In this document: positions 8,095 to 17,210 of the stretch, piece by piece
How the letters are laid out: each line of letters starts with the position of its first letter
Position numbering within the stretch: the first letter of the stretch is position 1
Origin: VRUE01 sp963816785
Lineage (GTDB): Bacteria > Actinomycetota > Thermoleophilia > Solirubrobacterales > 70-9
DNA length: 64,000 bases
Assembly (NCBI GenBank): GCA_963816785.1
Contig: CAWFLL010000002.1
Coordinates: 372,001 to 436,000, forward strand
Reading direction: 5' to 3'
Position numbers and translations under genes: made by a program
Notes under the pieces: model-generated
What the model saw: the letters and a program-made list of their open reading frames with translations, nothing else
What the model was told of the DNA's origin: nothing
The model's database searches: none

Positions 8095-8925
8095 TCAGGT
8101 CGCTTCATGCGTCGCTGAGAAGACTTCCTCGGGCGGCGCTTTGCCGAACCATTTTTCGTAAACCCGTTCGTAGGTCCCGTCGTCGAGGACTTCGGCCAGC
8201 CCTTCGTTCAGTTCTTCGAGCAGTTCTTCGTCACCCTGCTGGACCACGAATCCATATTCTTCTTCAGTTTCGATTCCGCCGGCGATTTCGATCCCGCTGT
8301 CCTGTTCAGTCGCTTTTTCGGCAACCGGGCGGTCGATCACCACGGCGTCGAGGGTGCCCGCCTTCAGCGCCGGGATCGTGTCGGGGCCCTGGGGGAAGGT
8401 GCGGACTTCGCCGGCGTCGGTTTCTTCATCGACGTATTCCTCACCGGTCGTCCCCTGCTGCACGCCGACCGTTTTACCGTCGAGGTCCTTGGCGGTCTTG
8501 ATGCCGGTCGTACCTTTCGCGACGAGGATCGACTGGGCGGAGGGGAGGTAGTAGGGATTGGTGAAGTCGACGGTTTTCTCCCGTTCGTCGGTGATCGTCG
8601 TGGCCGAGGCGACCATTTCGAACTTGCCCTGTGCGAGGTCGCGGAAGATCGTGTCGAACGAGGTGTCGATGAATTCCGGTTCGCGGCCGATCTTTTCGGC
8701 TATCGCTTCCACCAGTTCGATGTCGAAGCCTTTGAATTCGGATTTGGACTGGCCGAATTCCTCGAAGGGCGGATAGGGGACGTCGGAGCCGACCGTGATC
8801 TTTTCACCGCCCCCGCCGCCGGTGGCGCCGGTGGTGTCGTCGCCGCCGCCGCATCCGGCGGCGAATATCGCCACTGCGGATACCGCGAGCGCGAGGATCA
8901 ATGCGGTAAGCCAGGATCTGCCCAT
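8095..8925 (-). CDS. Polar amino acid ABC transporter, substrate-binding lipoprotein
   Basis: 276-residue extracellular solute-binding protein, family 3. It has a lipoprotein signal peptide ending in FAAGC, a glycine-rich linker, then the binding domain (VGSDVPYPPFEE, EFKGFDIELVEAIAEKIG, DFTNPYY). An ATG start follows CGGAGG. Codon use differs from its neighbours: glutamate and lysine are mostly GAA and AAA here, against GAG and AAG around it, which may mark high expression. Amino acid uptake is secure from family; the ligand is not known, and cystine is suggested by the neighbouring genes. Confidence 0.87.
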   Translation of the reverse strand: MGRSWLTALILALAVSAVAIFAAGCGGGDDTTGATGGGGGEKITVGSDVPYPPFEEFGQSKSEFKGFDIELVEAIAEKIGREPEFIDTSFDTIFRDLAQGKFEMVASATTITDEREKTVDFTNPYYLPSAQSILVAKGTTGIKTAKDLDGKTVGVQQGTTGEEYVDEETDAGEVRTFPQGPDTIPALKAGTLDAVVIDRPVAEKATEQDSGIEIAGGIETEEEYGFVVQQGDEELLEELNEGLAEVLDDGTYERVYEKWFGKAPPEEVFSATHEAT

Positions 8926-9017
8926 CGGGGTTTGCCTCCGTTCGGTGATTCGCCGGGACGCAGCGAAAATACCCTTTTCCGCCGGCTCGGGGCAAGCCGG
9001 CGACTCGGCGATCCGTA

Positions 9018-9036
9018 GCTATACTTTTTGAAGTAA
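9018..9036 (+). promoter_or_regulatory. Promoter-like motif shared with moeZ-cysO (copy 2)
   Basis: GCTATACTTTTTGAAGTAA matches copy 1 at 4923-4941 in 18 of 19 positions. The TATACT box starts 25 bases before the cysM ATG, so the transcript leader would be very short. A 7-bp perfect hairpin (8981-8987 with 8995-9001) lies just upstream, between cysM and the divergent transporter gene. Confidence 0.65.
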
Positions 9037-9044
9037 GGGATTCG

Positions 9045-10010
9045 ATGGCGCGCGACGAGCTACTCAACCGCCCCTGCGGGGGACGTTTCAGCGACATCGT
9101 CGAGTCGATCGGCAACACACCGCTGGTCGAGCTCCCGCGCCTCTCGCCGAAGCCCGGGGTCCGGATCTTCGCGAAACTCGAGGGCCGCAACCCGACCGGA
9201 TCGGTCAAGGACAGGATCGCGAGGTCGATGATCGAGGCGGCCGAGGCCGAGGGGCTGATCGAGCCGGGGAAGACGATCCTCGAGCCGACCTCGGGCAACA
9301 CCGGCATCTCGCTGGCGATGATCTGCCGCCGCAAGGGCTACCCGCTCAAGGTCGTGATGCCCGACAACGTCACGGCGGAGCGGACGCAGCTGCTCGAGAT
9401 GTACGGGGCGGAGATCGTCTTCACGGAGGGGGCGAAGGGCTCCAACGGCGCGGTCGAGGTGGCGCTCGAGATGGCCGACGACCCCGCCTACTACATGCCC
9501 TACCAGTACGGCAACCAGGCAAACCCGCGCGCCCACTACGAGGGGACCGCGGTGGAGATCCTCGAAGAGCTCGACGATGTGGCGGCGTTCGTCGGCGGCC
9601 TCGGGACCGGCGGCACCCTGATGGGCAATGGGCGGCGACTGAAGGAGCACAACCCCGAGACTCTGGTCGTCGCCGCCGAGCCGATGCAGGGGGAGATGGT
9701 GCACGGCCTGCGCTCGCTCGACGACGGCTTCATCCCGCCGATCATCGACCTCTCCCTGATCGACCGCAAGATCATGGTCTCCAATCGCGACGCGGTCGTC
9801 TGGACAAGGCGGCTCCTCGATGAGGAAGGGATCTTCGCCGGTGTCTCCTCGGGTGCGATCGCGGCGATCGCGGTGCGGATCGCCGGCGAGCTCGACAGCG
9901 GCAACGTCGTCTTCCTGATCCCCGACGACGGCTGGAAGTACCTTTCCTCCGGCGTCTACACGAAGCCGATCGAGGAGATCGAGAACCTCGACTCCACCGT
10001 CTGGTGGTAG
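9045..10010 (+). CDS. cysM: Cysteine synthase CysM (CysO-dependent, O-phosphoserine type)
   Basis: 321-residue PLP enzyme of the cysteine synthase family. PLP lysine K55 sits in NPTGSVKDRIA, and TSGNTG at 82-87 binds the substrate carboxylate. Pairing with cysO and mec indicates the CysM type, which uses O-phosphoserine and CysO thiocarboxylate rather than free sulfide. The C-terminal tail ends in two tryptophans, similar in length to mycobacterial CysM, whose tail closes the active site. Mec follows at once. Confidence 0.9.
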   Translation: MARDELLNRPCGGRFSDIVESIGNTPLVELPRLSPKPGVRIFAKLEGRNPTGSVKDRIARSMIEAAEAEGLIEPGKTILEPTSGNTGISLAMICRRKGYPLKVVMPDNVTAERTQLLEMYGAEIVFTEGAKGSNGAVEVALEMADDPAYYMPYQYGNQANPRAHYEGTAVEILEELDDVAAFVGGLGTGGTLMGNGRRLKEHNPETLVVAAEPMQGEMVHGLRSLDDGFIPPIIDLSLIDRKIMVSNRDAVVWTRRLLDEEGIFAGVSSGAIAAIAVRIAGELDSGNVVFLIPDDGWKYLSSGVYTKPIEEIENLDSTVWW

Positions 10011-10033
10011 GTCGGCCGGCGATCGCCGACCCA

Positions 10034-10429
10034 ATGCGGATCGGCTCGAGCCTGATCGAGGAGATCGTCGCGCACGCGCGCGATGACCTCCCCAACGAGT
10101 GCTGCGGGATGGTCGGGGGGGCCGACGGAGAGGCCCGTACCGTCTACCGGGCGGAGAACGCCGAGGCGAGTCCCCTGCGCTACTCGATCGACGCCCGGGA
10201 GCAGTTCCGGCTGATGGGGACGATCGAGGACGCGGGGGAGGAGTTGGTCGGCATCTACCACTCCCACACCAAGTCGCCGGCGTACCCCTCGCAGACTGAC
10301 GTCAACCTCGCCGGCTGGCCCGATGCCGTCTACCTGATCGTCTCCCTCGCCGATCCCGACGCCCCCGAGATGAAGGGGTTCTGGATCCGCGACGGCAGGA
10401 TCGAGGAAGCCGAGCTTGTCATCAGGTGA
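10034..10429 (+). CDS. mec: JAMM metalloprotease Mec (CysO-cysteine peptidase)
   Basis: 131-residue zinc protease of the JAMM/MPN+ family that releases cysteine from CysO-cysteine. All catalytic residues are present: E22, then H76-x-H78-x7-S86-x2-D89. A GTG at 10004 inside the end of cysM is also in frame. I prefer the ATG at 10034 because the protein then begins where the family fold begins. It forms a unit with cysM. It is also the obvious candidate to trim the extra arginine from CysO, which is inference. Confidence 0.88.
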   Translation: MRIGSSLIEEIVAHARDDLPNECCGMVGGADGEARTVYRAENAEASPLRYSIDAREQFRLMGTIEDAGEELVGIYHSHTKSPAYPSQTDVNLAGWPDAVYLIVSLADPDAPEMKGFWIRDGRIEEAELVIR

Positions 10430-10646
10430 TCGCAAGCTCGTCAAGGTCGCCTACGCCCAGCAGCAGGCTGAGGCGGAAATGATCCAGGGCCTCCTGTCCG
10501 AGCACGGGATCCCGAGCATGTTGAGGCGTGCGGCGGGCTTCGACGTGCCGGACTTCCTCGCCGCCGGCCCGCGGGAAGTCCTGGTCGCCGAAGAGGCCGT
10601 CGAGCAGGCCCGCGAGGTGCTCGAGGGCACGCCCGGGACTGACTAG
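10416..10646 (+). CDS. Small DUF2007-like protein
   Basis: 76-residue soluble protein beginning with a TTG inside the end of mec (14-base overlap). Its pattern is KLVKVAYAQQQAEAEMIQGLLSEHGI, a hydrophobic strand, then V-LVAEEAVEQAREVL. This matches the short DUF2007 putative signal-transducing family, where two helices flank a small sheet. The function is unknown. Its stop shares CTAG with the stop of the converging gene. Confidence 0.65.
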   Translation: MSSGDRKLVKVAYAQQQAEAEMIQGLLSEHGIPSMLRRAAGFDVPDFLAAGPREVLVAEEAVEQAREVLEGTPGTD

Positions 10647-11398
10647 CCCGTCGCCGGCTTCGCGATTGCCCGCAGATAGCCGCGCCAGGCGTCCTCGATT
10701 TCGCCGGCGCGGGCGTCGAACGCCGCTTCGAGGGTGGGCACGCTGCCACCCGGCAGCTGCTCCATCGCAAGCCGCTCGCAGGCCTCCGGGCCCCGCTCGG
10801 TCTCCAGCAGGTCGAAGATCGTGCCGCCGAGGATCACCGCGTCGCGCCGCGACGGTGGGAAGGAAGGGCGGGCGCTCTCGCGGAGGCGGCGGATGACCGC
10901 GGCGCGGTAGAGGCCGACCTGGCGCGAGAAGTACTGGGCCGCGCCCTCGACGAGCCAGGCCCAGCCGAGGTAGCGGGCGAACCGGCGCGGGGTCCAGGAT
11001 GGGGGGAGGTCGGGGTTGTTGGCGGCGATCACGAGCTGGGCGTAGAGGCGCTCGGCGGTCCCGCGCAGCGCTTCGCGCGAGTCGTCCCCGGCCGCGCGCC
11101 GTTCCATGTGGAGGTCGTTGAGGACGTGGAGCTCGCTCGCCATCGCCCAGCCGGCGAGGTAGCGCCGACCGGCGGGCGCGGCGGACCAGCGCGCCGCGGG
11201 CAGGAACGGGTGCGCCATCGCCAGCAGGGCGGGATTGGTGTGGACGACCACCGTCACCTCTCCCGGCACCAGCTCGAAGCGCTCCTCGAGCCGGAGCCGC
11301 AGTTCCTCCATCCGGTCCAGGGTCCCCTCGGCGAACGCGGTGTCGCCGCTGTCGTGCCGAGCCGCGAAGCTCAGCGACCTCGTCTCAACCCAGGGCAT
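10643..11398 (-). CDS. Conserved hypothetical protein, degenerate peptidase-MA-like
   Basis: 251 residues. The stretch WLVEGAAQYFSRQVGLYRAA resembles the second half of the gluzincin active site (WLxEGxAEYF). Where HExxH would be expected there is only SELHVLNDLHMERR, so it is probably not an active protease. Cytoplasmic, with no signal peptide or membrane helix. It converges on the small gene upstream and overlaps it by 4 bases. The family assignment is inferred and could be wrong. Confidence 0.6.
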   Translation of the reverse strand: MPWVETRSLSFAARHDSGDTAFAEGTLDRMEELRLRLEERFELVPGEVTVVVHTNPALLAMAHPFLPAARWSAAPAGRRYLAGWAMASELHVLNDLHMERRAAGDDSREALRGTAERLYAQLVIAANNPDLPPSWTPRRFARYLGWAWLVEGAAQYFSRQVGLYRAAVIRRLRESARPSFPPSRRDAVILGGTIFDLLETERGPEACERLAMEQLPGGSVPTLEAAFDARAGEIEDAWRGYLRAIAKPATG

Positions 11399-11430
11399 CT
11401 AAGGCCAGGCTACAGCTGCAGCCGAGTAGC

Positions 11431-12060
11431 TCAGACGAGTACGGGCTCGCGGTCGGCGCAGACCGACCGGATCTCCTGGCGGGCGCGCTCGTACTCTTCG
11501 TCCGCCATCACCGGGGTGCCCTCGAAGGGGAGCTCCCGGTCGATCTCGACCCAGGAGTGGCAGCCGTGATACTCGTCGCGGACGCGGACCGTCACCGGGC
11601 GCGGGATCCGGTGGACCCGCAGCAGCAGGATGTGGAGCGGGTGGCGGCGCTTCCAGTTGAGCCGCTTCTCGGCGTAGTCCGGAGTCCAGACGTAAAAGGG
11701 GGAAAGCTCGTCGACAACGCGCGGGTTGTTGACCGTGAAGTGGTCGGTCACCTCGGCCCAGCAGCGGAGGCGGACCCGGTCCGGCTGCGGGATGCCGCCG
11801 TCCTGCAGCAGCGCGCGCGGGGGCGGGTCCTCGTCGGGCCAGACGCCCTCCTCGAGGGCGCGCCTCAGCTCCGGGTGGTGGGACTCGCGGACGAGGTTGT
11901 TGCGCTGGTGGTCGAAGGTCGGGTAGAGGAAGAACCGCTCATGATCGAGCTCGAAGTGCTTGTTCTCCTCGCGAATTCCGCCCTTGCGCAGGGTCAGCAG
12001 CTGCTCGCCCTCGGCAAGCGCACGCACTGTTACGGCCCATTCCTTTAACGCGATCGGCAT
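11431..12060 (-). CDS. DUF1802 family protein
   Basis: 209-residue protein starting MPIALKEWAVTVRALAEGEQ. DUF1802 hallmarks are visible: LLTLRKGGIRE near the start, FFLYPTFDHQ, and WAEVTDHFTV further on. The role is unknown; the family occurs mostly in cyanobacteria, actinobacteria and archaea. A longer in-frame ATG at 12159 overlaps the -10 box of the likely promoter, so the start at 12060 is preferred. No clear ribosome site. Confidence 0.72.
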   Translation of the reverse strand: MPIALKEWAVTVRALAEGEQLLTLRKGGIREENKHFELDHERFFLYPTFDHQRNNLVRESHHPELRRALEEGVWPDEDPPPRALLQDGGIPQPDRVRLRCWAEVTDHFTVNNPRVVDELSPFYVWTPDYAEKRLNWKRRHPLHILLLRVHRIPRPVTVRVRDEYHGCHSWVEIDRELPFEGTPVMADEEYERARQEIRSVCADREPVLV

Positions 12061-12157
12061 TTGAAAGCAGTACCTGAGAGGTCGATGAAAAGTCGGCGAC
12101 TGGGGAGGAAGGCGGCCCCGGATCCCGTCCAGGCGGAAGCCCCGTCCAAGGTCCGGC

Positions 12158-12185
12158 ATTCTAGACGAGGAGGGCGAAATCGCAA
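12158..12185 (-). promoter_or_regulatory. Likely sigma-70-type promoter of the DUF1802 gene
   Basis: On the minus strand, TTGCGA (-35, at 12180-12185) and TAGAAT (-10, at 12158-12163) are 16 bases apart. Both differ little from the consensus boxes. The leader to the chosen start codon would be about 90 bases. Confidence 0.5.
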
Positions 12186-12198
12186 AATCTAGCTTTGG

Positions 12199-13701
12199 TT
12201 AAGAGATTCCACCGCCCCCCGGAGTCTCGATTCGCAGCCTGTCGCCGGCCCGCAGGTCTCCCTCCGCCTTGCCCGGGAGAGCTGTGCCGTTGAGCAGGTT
12301 GCGGCCGGTGGCCCCGTCGGAGCCGCCCCGCCCCCGCGGCGGATGCCTGCGGCGCTCGGTGATCAGGGTGTAGCGCATCGGGGCCAGCGCCTCGAGCTCG
12401 CGGACGATCCCATCGCCGCCCCTGCGCTCACCCTCGCCGCCGCTGCCGCGGCGAATTCCAAGCTCGCGGACGCGCAGCGGGAATTCGGTCTCGAGCGCCT
12501 CGATCGGCGTGTTCAAGGTGTTCGACATCGCGACGTGGATCGCGCTCGGGCCGTCGGCGTCCGGGCAGGCGCCCTGGCCGCCGCCGATCGTCTCGTAGTA
12601 GGCGAAGTCGTCGCTGGCCAGGGTGAGGTTGTTCATCGTCCCCTGCCCCTGTGCGGGGACGGGCCGGGCGCCGCCGAGGGCGCTGATCACCAGGTCGGCG
12701 ACACGGCTCGAGGTCTCGACGTTGCCGGCGGCCACCGCCGCCGGCTTGCGGGCGTTGAGCAGGCAGCCCTCGGGGGCGCGAACGTCGATCGGCCGGTAGG
12801 CGCCGGCCGAGGGCGGCGCGTCGGGGTCGGTCAGCACCCGCACGGCGAAGTACGCGGCCGACTTGGTCACCGAGAGCGGGCAGTTGAGGTTGCCCTCGAC
12901 CTGATCGTCGGTTCCGCCGAAGTCGAGGGTGAGCTGGTCGCCGGAGATCGTCGCCTCGACCCTGAGGACCACATCGCGCGAGCGGCCGCCGGCGTCGTCC
13001 TCGAGCACGTCCTCGGCCCGGTGGGACCCGTCGGGGAGGGCCGCGAGCGCGGCCCGGGTGCGCCGCTCGGCGTAGGCCAGGATCTCCTCCATGCCGGCGC
13101 GCAGGCGGTCGAGGCCGTGCCGCGCCGCGAGCTCCGTCAGCCGTTCGGCGCCGACCCGGTTGGCGGCGCGCTGGGCTCGCAGGTCGGCGAGCCGCTGCTC
13201 GGGGAAGCGCATCTGCACGGCGATCTCGCGGAGCTCATGCATGCTGGCGAGGGTCGGCGGGATGACGATTCCCTCGTCCTCGAGCCGGGTCGAGGCCGCC
13301 GGCATCCCAGCCGGGGTGGGGCCTCCGACGTCGGCGTGGTGGGCGCGGCAGGCGGCGAAGCCGGTCAGCATCCCGCCGATGAACACCGGGGACACCAGGG
13401 TGATGTCCGGCAGGTGGGTCCCGCCCCGGTAGGGGTCGTTGAGGATCCAGGACTCGCCGGGGCGCTGCTCGAGGTCGAGCACGGCGGCGACCGCGTCCGG
13501 CATCGAGCCGAGGTGGACCGGGATGTGCTCGGCCTGCATCACCAGCTCGCCGCGGGCGTCGAAGAGCGCGGTCGAGCAGTCCTGGCGCTCCTTGATGTTG
13601 GCCGAGTAGGCGGAACGGATCAGGGCCGCGCCCATCTCCTCGCAGGCGGCGCGCAGGCCGCCGATCATCACCTGCAGGGTGATCGGGTCGAGCCCGCTCA
13701 T
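12199..13701 (-). CDS. hyuB: Hydantoinase B / oxoprolinase family protein
   Basis: 500-residue ATP-dependent hydantoinase/oxoprolinase beta-type subunit. Typical landmarks are DPITLQVMIGGLRAACEEMG at the start, NDPYRGGTHLPDITLVSPVF, and GGQGACPDADGPSAIHVAMSNTLNTPIE near the end. It overlaps hyuA by 4 bases (ATGA), so both chains are made together. By family the pair hydrolyses a cyclic amide (hydantoin, N-methylhydantoin or 5-oxoproline) with ATP; the substrate cannot be told. The much longer frame upstream is antisense-like shadow coding. Confidence 0.88.
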   Translation of the reverse strand: MSGLDPITLQVMIGGLRAACEEMGAALIRSAYSANIKERQDCSTALFDARGELVMQAEHIPVHLGSMPDAVAAVLDLEQRPGESWILNDPYRGGTHLPDITLVSPVFIGGMLTGFAACRAHHADVGGPTPAGMPAASTRLEDEGIVIPPTLASMHELREIAVQMRFPEQRLADLRAQRAANRVGAERLTELAARHGLDRLRAGMEEILAYAERRTRAALAALPDGSHRAEDVLEDDAGGRSRDVVLRVEATISGDQLTLDFGGTDDQVEGNLNCPLSVTKSAAYFAVRVLTDPDAPPSAGAYRPIDVRAPEGCLLNARKPAAVAAGNVETSSRVADLVISALGGARPVPAQGQGTMNNLTLASDDFAYYETIGGGQGACPDADGPSAIHVAMSNTLNTPIEALETEFPLRVRELGIRRGSGGEGERRGGDGIVRELEALAPMRYTLITERRRHPPRGRGGSDGATGRNLLNGTALPGKAEGDLRAGDRLRIETPGGGGIS

Positions 13702-15677
13702 CGTCCCGCCTCGGCCCGGATCGTCCCGGTTTCCTCGACCCGCACCGACCACCCCGGCGGCGCCACGAACGTCGCCTCGGGCAGCTCGAAGACGACCGGC
13801 CCCTCGGCGCTGAGGCCCGCCGCCGGCTCGCCCCGCAGCACCGGGGTCTGCAGCCAGGCGCCGTCGAACCGGATCTCGCGGCTGCTCTCGCCGAGGCGAT
13901 CGCCGGGAGCCGCCGCGAGCGCCGGCCGGGGGCCGGGCGCCACCATCGCGAGCCGGATGTGGACCAGGACCACCTCGCCGCTCGGGTCCCGGTGGCCGTA
14001 GCGCTCCTCGTGGGCCTGCTCGAAGCGCTCGGCGAGGTCCTGCGGGTCGGGGCGGGCGCCGCCCGGCACCGGCAGCTCGAAGGCCTGGCCGGCGTAGCGC
14101 ATCTCGTAGACGATCTCCGGCTCGGCACCCTCGAGATCTCCGCCGCCAAGACCCGCGGCCAGCGCCTCGACCTCTGCCGCGACCCGCTCGGCGGTCAGCT
14201 CGCCGCCGCTCAGCATCACCGTCAGCGTCGTGTCGCGGCGGCGGTCCGAGGCGCAGAGCCCGAGCGCCGAGAGGACGCCGCCCGCCCGCGGGCAGAGGAT
14301 CCGCCCGATCTCCAGCTCGGCGGCGATCGCGGCCGCGTGCATCGGCCCGGCGCCGCCGAACGGGAGCAGCGCGAAGCGCCTCGGGTCGACGCCCCGCTCG
14401 ACCGTGACGACGCGCAACGCCCGCACCATCTCCTGGTTGGCGATCCGCACGATCCCCTCCGCCGTCTCCAGCTCCGCGAGGCCGAGCGAATCGGCCAGGG
14501 TGGCGACCGCGGCGCGGGCGGCCTCGACGTCGAGGGAGACGCCGCCGGCCAGGGTCGAGTCGGGGGCGAGGACGCCGAGCAGCAGGTTGGCGTCGGTGAC
14601 GGTGGGCTCGGTGCCGCCGCGCCCGTAGCAGGCGGGCCCGGGTTCGGCGCCCGCCGAGCGTGGCCCGACCCGAAACGCCCCGCCCGCGTCGCGCCAGCCG
14701 ATCGAGCCGCCGCCGGCGCCGACGGTGTGGACGTCGACCATCGGCAACTGGACGACGCGCCCCTCGACCCGGCGGGAGTCGGTTCGCCTGACGTTGCCGC
14801 CTTCGACCACGCAGACGTCGCACGAGGTGCCCCCCATGTCGAGGCCGATCGCGTCCCCGTCGCCGCCGGCGCGCGCGATCAGGCCCGCTCCGACCGCGCC
14901 CCCCGCGGGCCCGGAGAGGACGCTCCACGCACCGGCCCGCGCCGCGTCGCCGGCGTCGGCGACGCCGCCGGAGGATTGCATCACCACCGGCCTCGGCAGG
15001 CCCGCGGCGTCGGCGGCCTCGGCGAGGGATCCGAGGTAGCGGCCGAGCAGGGGGGAGAGGTAGGCGTCGATCGCCGTCGTCGAGCAGCGCTCGAACTCGC
15101 GCAGGCGCGGCAGGACCTCGTGCGACGCGGAGACGTGGACGCCGGGCAGCTCGCGCCGCAGGTGCTCGGCGATCCGCCGCTCGTGGGAGGGGTCGAGGTA
15201 GGAGAAGAGAAGGCAGACCGCGACCGACTCGGCGCCGCTTCCGCGCACCAGCTCCGCCAACCGCTCCGGCTCGGCCTCGGGCAGCGGCTCGACGACGCCG
15301 GCGGGCCCGACCCGCTCCGCCGCCTCGAACCGCATCTCCGGCTCGACAAGGGGAGCCGGCTTCGGCGTGCAGAGCCGGTACAGCTCAGGGCGGTCCTGGC
15401 GGCCTATCTCGAGCAGGTCGGCGAAGCCCCTGGTCGCGATCAGGGCCGTGCGGGCGCCACGTTCCTCCAGGAGCGCGTTGGTCCCGACCGTCATCCCGTG
15501 GGCGAAGACCTCGACGTCGGCGGCCGTGCCACCGCTGCGCAGCACCTCCTCGACCGCGGCGATCACCCCCACCGACTGGTCCTCCGGGGTGGTGGGGACC
15601 TTCGCCGTGTGGATCCGCTCGCCGTCGACGAGGACCGCGTCGGTGAAGGTTCCGCCTACGTCGACCCCGAGCAGCAC
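13698..15677 (-). CDS. hyuA: Hydantoinase A / oxoprolinase family protein
   Basis: 659-residue alpha-type subunit with an actin-like ATPase fold. The N-terminal phosphate loop is GVDVGGTFTDAV and the second one GLDMGGTSCDVCVV; LLPFGGAGPMHA lies near the C-terminal third. GTG start, 36 bases after the end of nadB. It acts with hyuB in ATP-driven ring opening of a cyclic amide. No transporter or amidohydrolase lies beside it to reveal the substrate. Confidence 0.9.
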   Translation of the reverse strand: MLLGVDVGGTFTDAVLVDGERIHTAKVPTTPEDQSVGVIAAVEEVLRSGGTAADVEVFAHGMTVGTNALLEERGARTALIATRGFADLLEIGRQDRPELYRLCTPKPAPLVEPEMRFEAAERVGPAGVVEPLPEAEPERLAELVRGSGAESVAVCLLFSYLDPSHERRIAEHLRRELPGVHVSASHEVLPRLREFERCSTTAIDAYLSPLLGRYLGSLAEAADAAGLPRPVVMQSSGGVADAGDAARAGAWSVLSGPAGGAVGAGLIARAGGDGDAIGLDMGGTSCDVCVVEGGNVRRTDSRRVEGRVVQLPMVDVHTVGAGGGSIGWRDAGGAFRVGPRSAGAEPGPACYGRGGTEPTVTDANLLLGVLAPDSTLAGGVSLDVEAARAAVATLADSLGLAELETAEGIVRIANQEMVRALRVVTVERGVDPRRFALLPFGGAGPMHAAAIAAELEIGRILCPRAGGVLSALGLCASDRRRDTTLTVMLSGGELTAERVAAEVEALAAGLGGGDLEGAEPEIVYEMRYAGQAFELPVPGGARPDPQDLAERFEQAHEERYGHRDPSGEVVLVHIRLAMVAPGPRPALAAAPGDRLGESSREIRFDGAWLQTPVLRGEPAAGLSAEGPVVFELPEATFVAPPGWSVRVEETGTIRAEAGR

Positions 15678-15712
15678 GGGATCAAGCTAGCCAGAACGGC
15701 GGTCCGAGGAAT

Positions 15713-17210
15713 TCAGCGCCATGCCTCGCGCCGGGTCGCGCCGTCCGGCCCGACCACGATGTGGATGCCGTCGAGCGCGGGGTCGATGCTCGGGAGGTCG
15801 GCCCGCAGGTGGCCGCCCCGGGACTCCTCGCGCTCGAGCGCGGCCGTCGCGATCGCGACGGCGAGCGGATAGGGGTCGTCGAGCAGCTCCCGCAGCAGCT
15901 CCGGGCTCCGCAGCGGCCCGGCGAGGCGCCAGACGGCGTCCCTTGTCGCCTCCGCCGGGGCCTCGAAGCGCCGATCGGGGAGCGGCGGGCGCGTTCCCGG
16001 AAGACCTCGCCCGTCGCGCCGCGGCCGGCGCGGCCGCCGAACACGAAGCACTCGCTGAGCGAGTTCGAGGCGAGCCGGTTGGCGCCGTGCAGCCCCGTGC
16101 ACGAGCACTCGCCGACGGCAAACAGGCCGGGCAGCGAGGAGCGGCCGTCTAGGTCGGTGGCGATTCCGCCCATCGTGTAGTGGGCCGCCGGTGAGACCGG
16201 GACCGGCTCGGTGCCCGGCGACAGCCCGGCCTCGGCTAGCGACTTGAAGACGTTCGGGAAGCGGGCCGGGTCGAGGTCCCGCAGGTCGAGGCGGACGCTG
16301 TCGACTCCGTCGGCCTCGATCCGGTCGAGGATCGCGGCGGTGACCGCGTCGCGCGGCGCCAGCTCGTCGGTGAACCGCCGGCCCGACGCGTCGAGCAGGG
16401 TCGCTCCCTCGCCGCGCACGGCCTCGGTGATCAGGACGCCGTCGAAGCGGGTGCCGGGGAGGGCCAGCGCGGTCGGGTGGAACTGGCAGAACTCGAGGTC
16501 GGCCAGGTCGGCGCCCGCCGTCGCCGCCATCACCGGGCCGGCGCCGATCGCACCACGGGGATTCGTCGTTCGCCGCCAGAGCGCCGCCGCGCCGCCGGTG
16601 GCCATCACGGTCGCCGTCGCGGCGATCGGGACCGGCGTCGGTCAGCACTCCGTGGCAGCGCTCGATCCGTCGCTCCACAGGGCCACGACCGAGGTCCTCT
16701 CGCGGACCTCGATCCGCGGCTCGGCGGAGACCATCGCGGCCAGCTTCGAGGTGATCTCGTGCCCGGTCTGGCTGCCGCCGGAGTGGACGATGCGGCGGCG
16801 GGTGTGTCCGCCCTCGAGCCCCAGCGCGAGCTCGCCGTCGGGGTCGAGGTCGAAGGCGACGCCGCGTTCCTGCAGCTCGCGCACCGCGCCCGGGGCCTCC
16901 TCGACCAGCACCTCGCACCGCGGTGGGCCGGCAGCAGGCCGCGGCCGGCGGCGATCGTGTCGGCGGCGTGCCGGGCCGGCGAGTCGCCGGGCTCGAGCGC
17001 TGCGGCGAGCCCGCCCTGCGCCCAGTAGCTGGCGCTCTGGGAGAGCGGCGTGCGGGAGATCAGGCAGACCTCGGCGCCCTCCTCGGCGGCGCGCAGGGCG
17101 GTCCAGAGGCCTGCCGCGCCGCCGCCGACGACGGCGACGTCGAACTCGCGGCCGAGGTCTATCGCCGCCTCGCCTCTTGGCGAATCGCCTCGATCTGTCC
17201 TCGCAGCCAT
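15713..17210 (-). pseudogene. nadB: L-aspartate oxidase NadB, reading frame broken at four places
   Basis: FAD enzyme that oxidises aspartate to iminoaspartate for NAD synthesis. The parts, read across frames, are all present: FAD site VAVVGGGAAGLW, SASYWAQGGLAAAL, EEAPGAVRELQERGV, then VMATGGAAALWRRTTNP, QFHPTALALPGTRFDG, EAVRGEGATLLD, HYTMGGIATDLDG, CSCTGLHGANRLASNSL, and a C-terminal helical end. Frame changes occur near 16910, 16670, 16630 and 15990. The last is explained by one missing C in a CCC run. Total length (about 500 codons) and active-site segments are normal, so the gene is probably intact and the sequence wrong; real decay is the alternative. Confidence 0.75.

Noticed and set aside
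13702..14928. N-terminal 400-codon extension of the hydantoinase B frame
   Set aside because: It is an arginine/glycine-rich shadow of the hyuA gene, which is coded on the same strand in another frame and has clear motifs.
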